NCBI GenBank assembly: GCA_028714255.1
Contig: JAQTMR010000019.1
Span: 1-42,302 of the forward strand
Reading direction: 5' to 3'
DNA from: Phycisphaerae bacterium
GTDB lineage: Bacteria; Planctomycetota; Phycisphaerae; Sedimentisphaerales; Anaerobacaceae
Length of the DNA: 42,302 bases
Shown here: positions 42,250 through 42,302 of the stretch, piece after piece
Layout: each line of letters begins with the position of its first letter
Position numbering within the stretch: position 1 is the stretch's first letter
Position numbers and translations under genes: made by a program
The notes under the pieces: model-generated
The model's database searches: none
The model's input: only the letters and a program-made list of their open reading frames with translations
What the model was told of the DNA's origin: nothing

Positions 42250-42302
42250 TTTTGCTTTTGGTGAATTCGGATTCAAAATATCCCCATGGCCTCTTGTTAT
42301 GT

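Noticed and set aside
1-42302. tRNA or rRNA genes
   Set aside because: I scanned by eye for T-loop (GGTTCGAATCC-like) and rRNA-like stretches on both strands and saw none that fold; a tRNA scan would be decisive.

Overview
The window looks like a chromosome piece of a planctomycete of the class Phycisphaerae, Sedimentisphaerales-like (inference). The supporting signs are dockerin-type repeats ending secreted proteins, a PEP-CTERM protein, an exosortase H with an IPTL-type substrate, an H-X9-DG pseudopilin, and moderate GC content. No rRNA, tRNA or CRISPR array was recognised. The first gene runs in from the left edge.

Layout, left to right. 1-4.3 kb: a dockerin surface protein (partial), recR, rpoN and a small membrane-anchored protein. 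4.4-10.6 kb: an arsenic locus in one direction (arsR, arsP-like permease, arsM, acr3, an Fe-S protein, a 53-residue protein, two thioredoxin-like proteins, a CcdA/DsbD-like protein), with nested palindromes before arsR. 10.55-11.5 kb: a fluoride unit with promoter, fluoride riboswitch, terminator, crcB and a DUF190 gene. 11.5-16 kb: a PNPOx-like protein, a phosphomannomutase, DUF1805, a secreted protein, a methyltransferase carrying an in-frame palindromic insertion, and mntP. 16-20.1 kb: a metallopeptidase overlapping a D-Ala-D-Ala-ligase-like ATP-grasp gene, a DUF362 ferredoxin-like protein, and a CI/LexA-like repressor with an almost leaderless promoter.

20.1-24.3 kb, minus strand: a cobalamin riboswitch and intrinsic terminator lead into DUF4465/PEP-CTERM, dockerin-protein and pseudopilin genes, with comF at the end. 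This looks like a B12-controlled surface module. 24.3-29.8 kb: a coiled-coil membrane protein, an FAH-family hydrolase, and the dnaG-rpoD pair. 30-32.2 kb: an IPTL-CTERM substrate, exosortase H and a partner membrane protein. 32.5-40.1 kb, minus strand: the ffh-rpsP-trmD-rplS-yraN-tatD translation/SRP block. Its order is unusual: rimM is absent, rpsP has a long Ala/Lys/Glu tail, a small protein resembling a degenerate Ffh M domain follows ffh, and a methyltransferase/ATP-grasp fusion plus a 391-bp structured gap sit between trmD and rplS.

40.1-42.3 kb is repeat-rich: intergenic palindromes, a small helix-turn-helix-like protein, an unknown small protein, and a REP-associated (RAYT/Y1) transposase flanked by its palindromes in inverted orientation.

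The strongest leads for something undescribed are the B12-riboswitch surface operon, the two ATP-grasp loci (one with a metallopeptidase, one fused to a methyltransferase inside a ribosomal operon), the Ffh M-domain-like protein and the palindrome inserted into a coding gene. All functional statements come from reading motifs; no database search was made.
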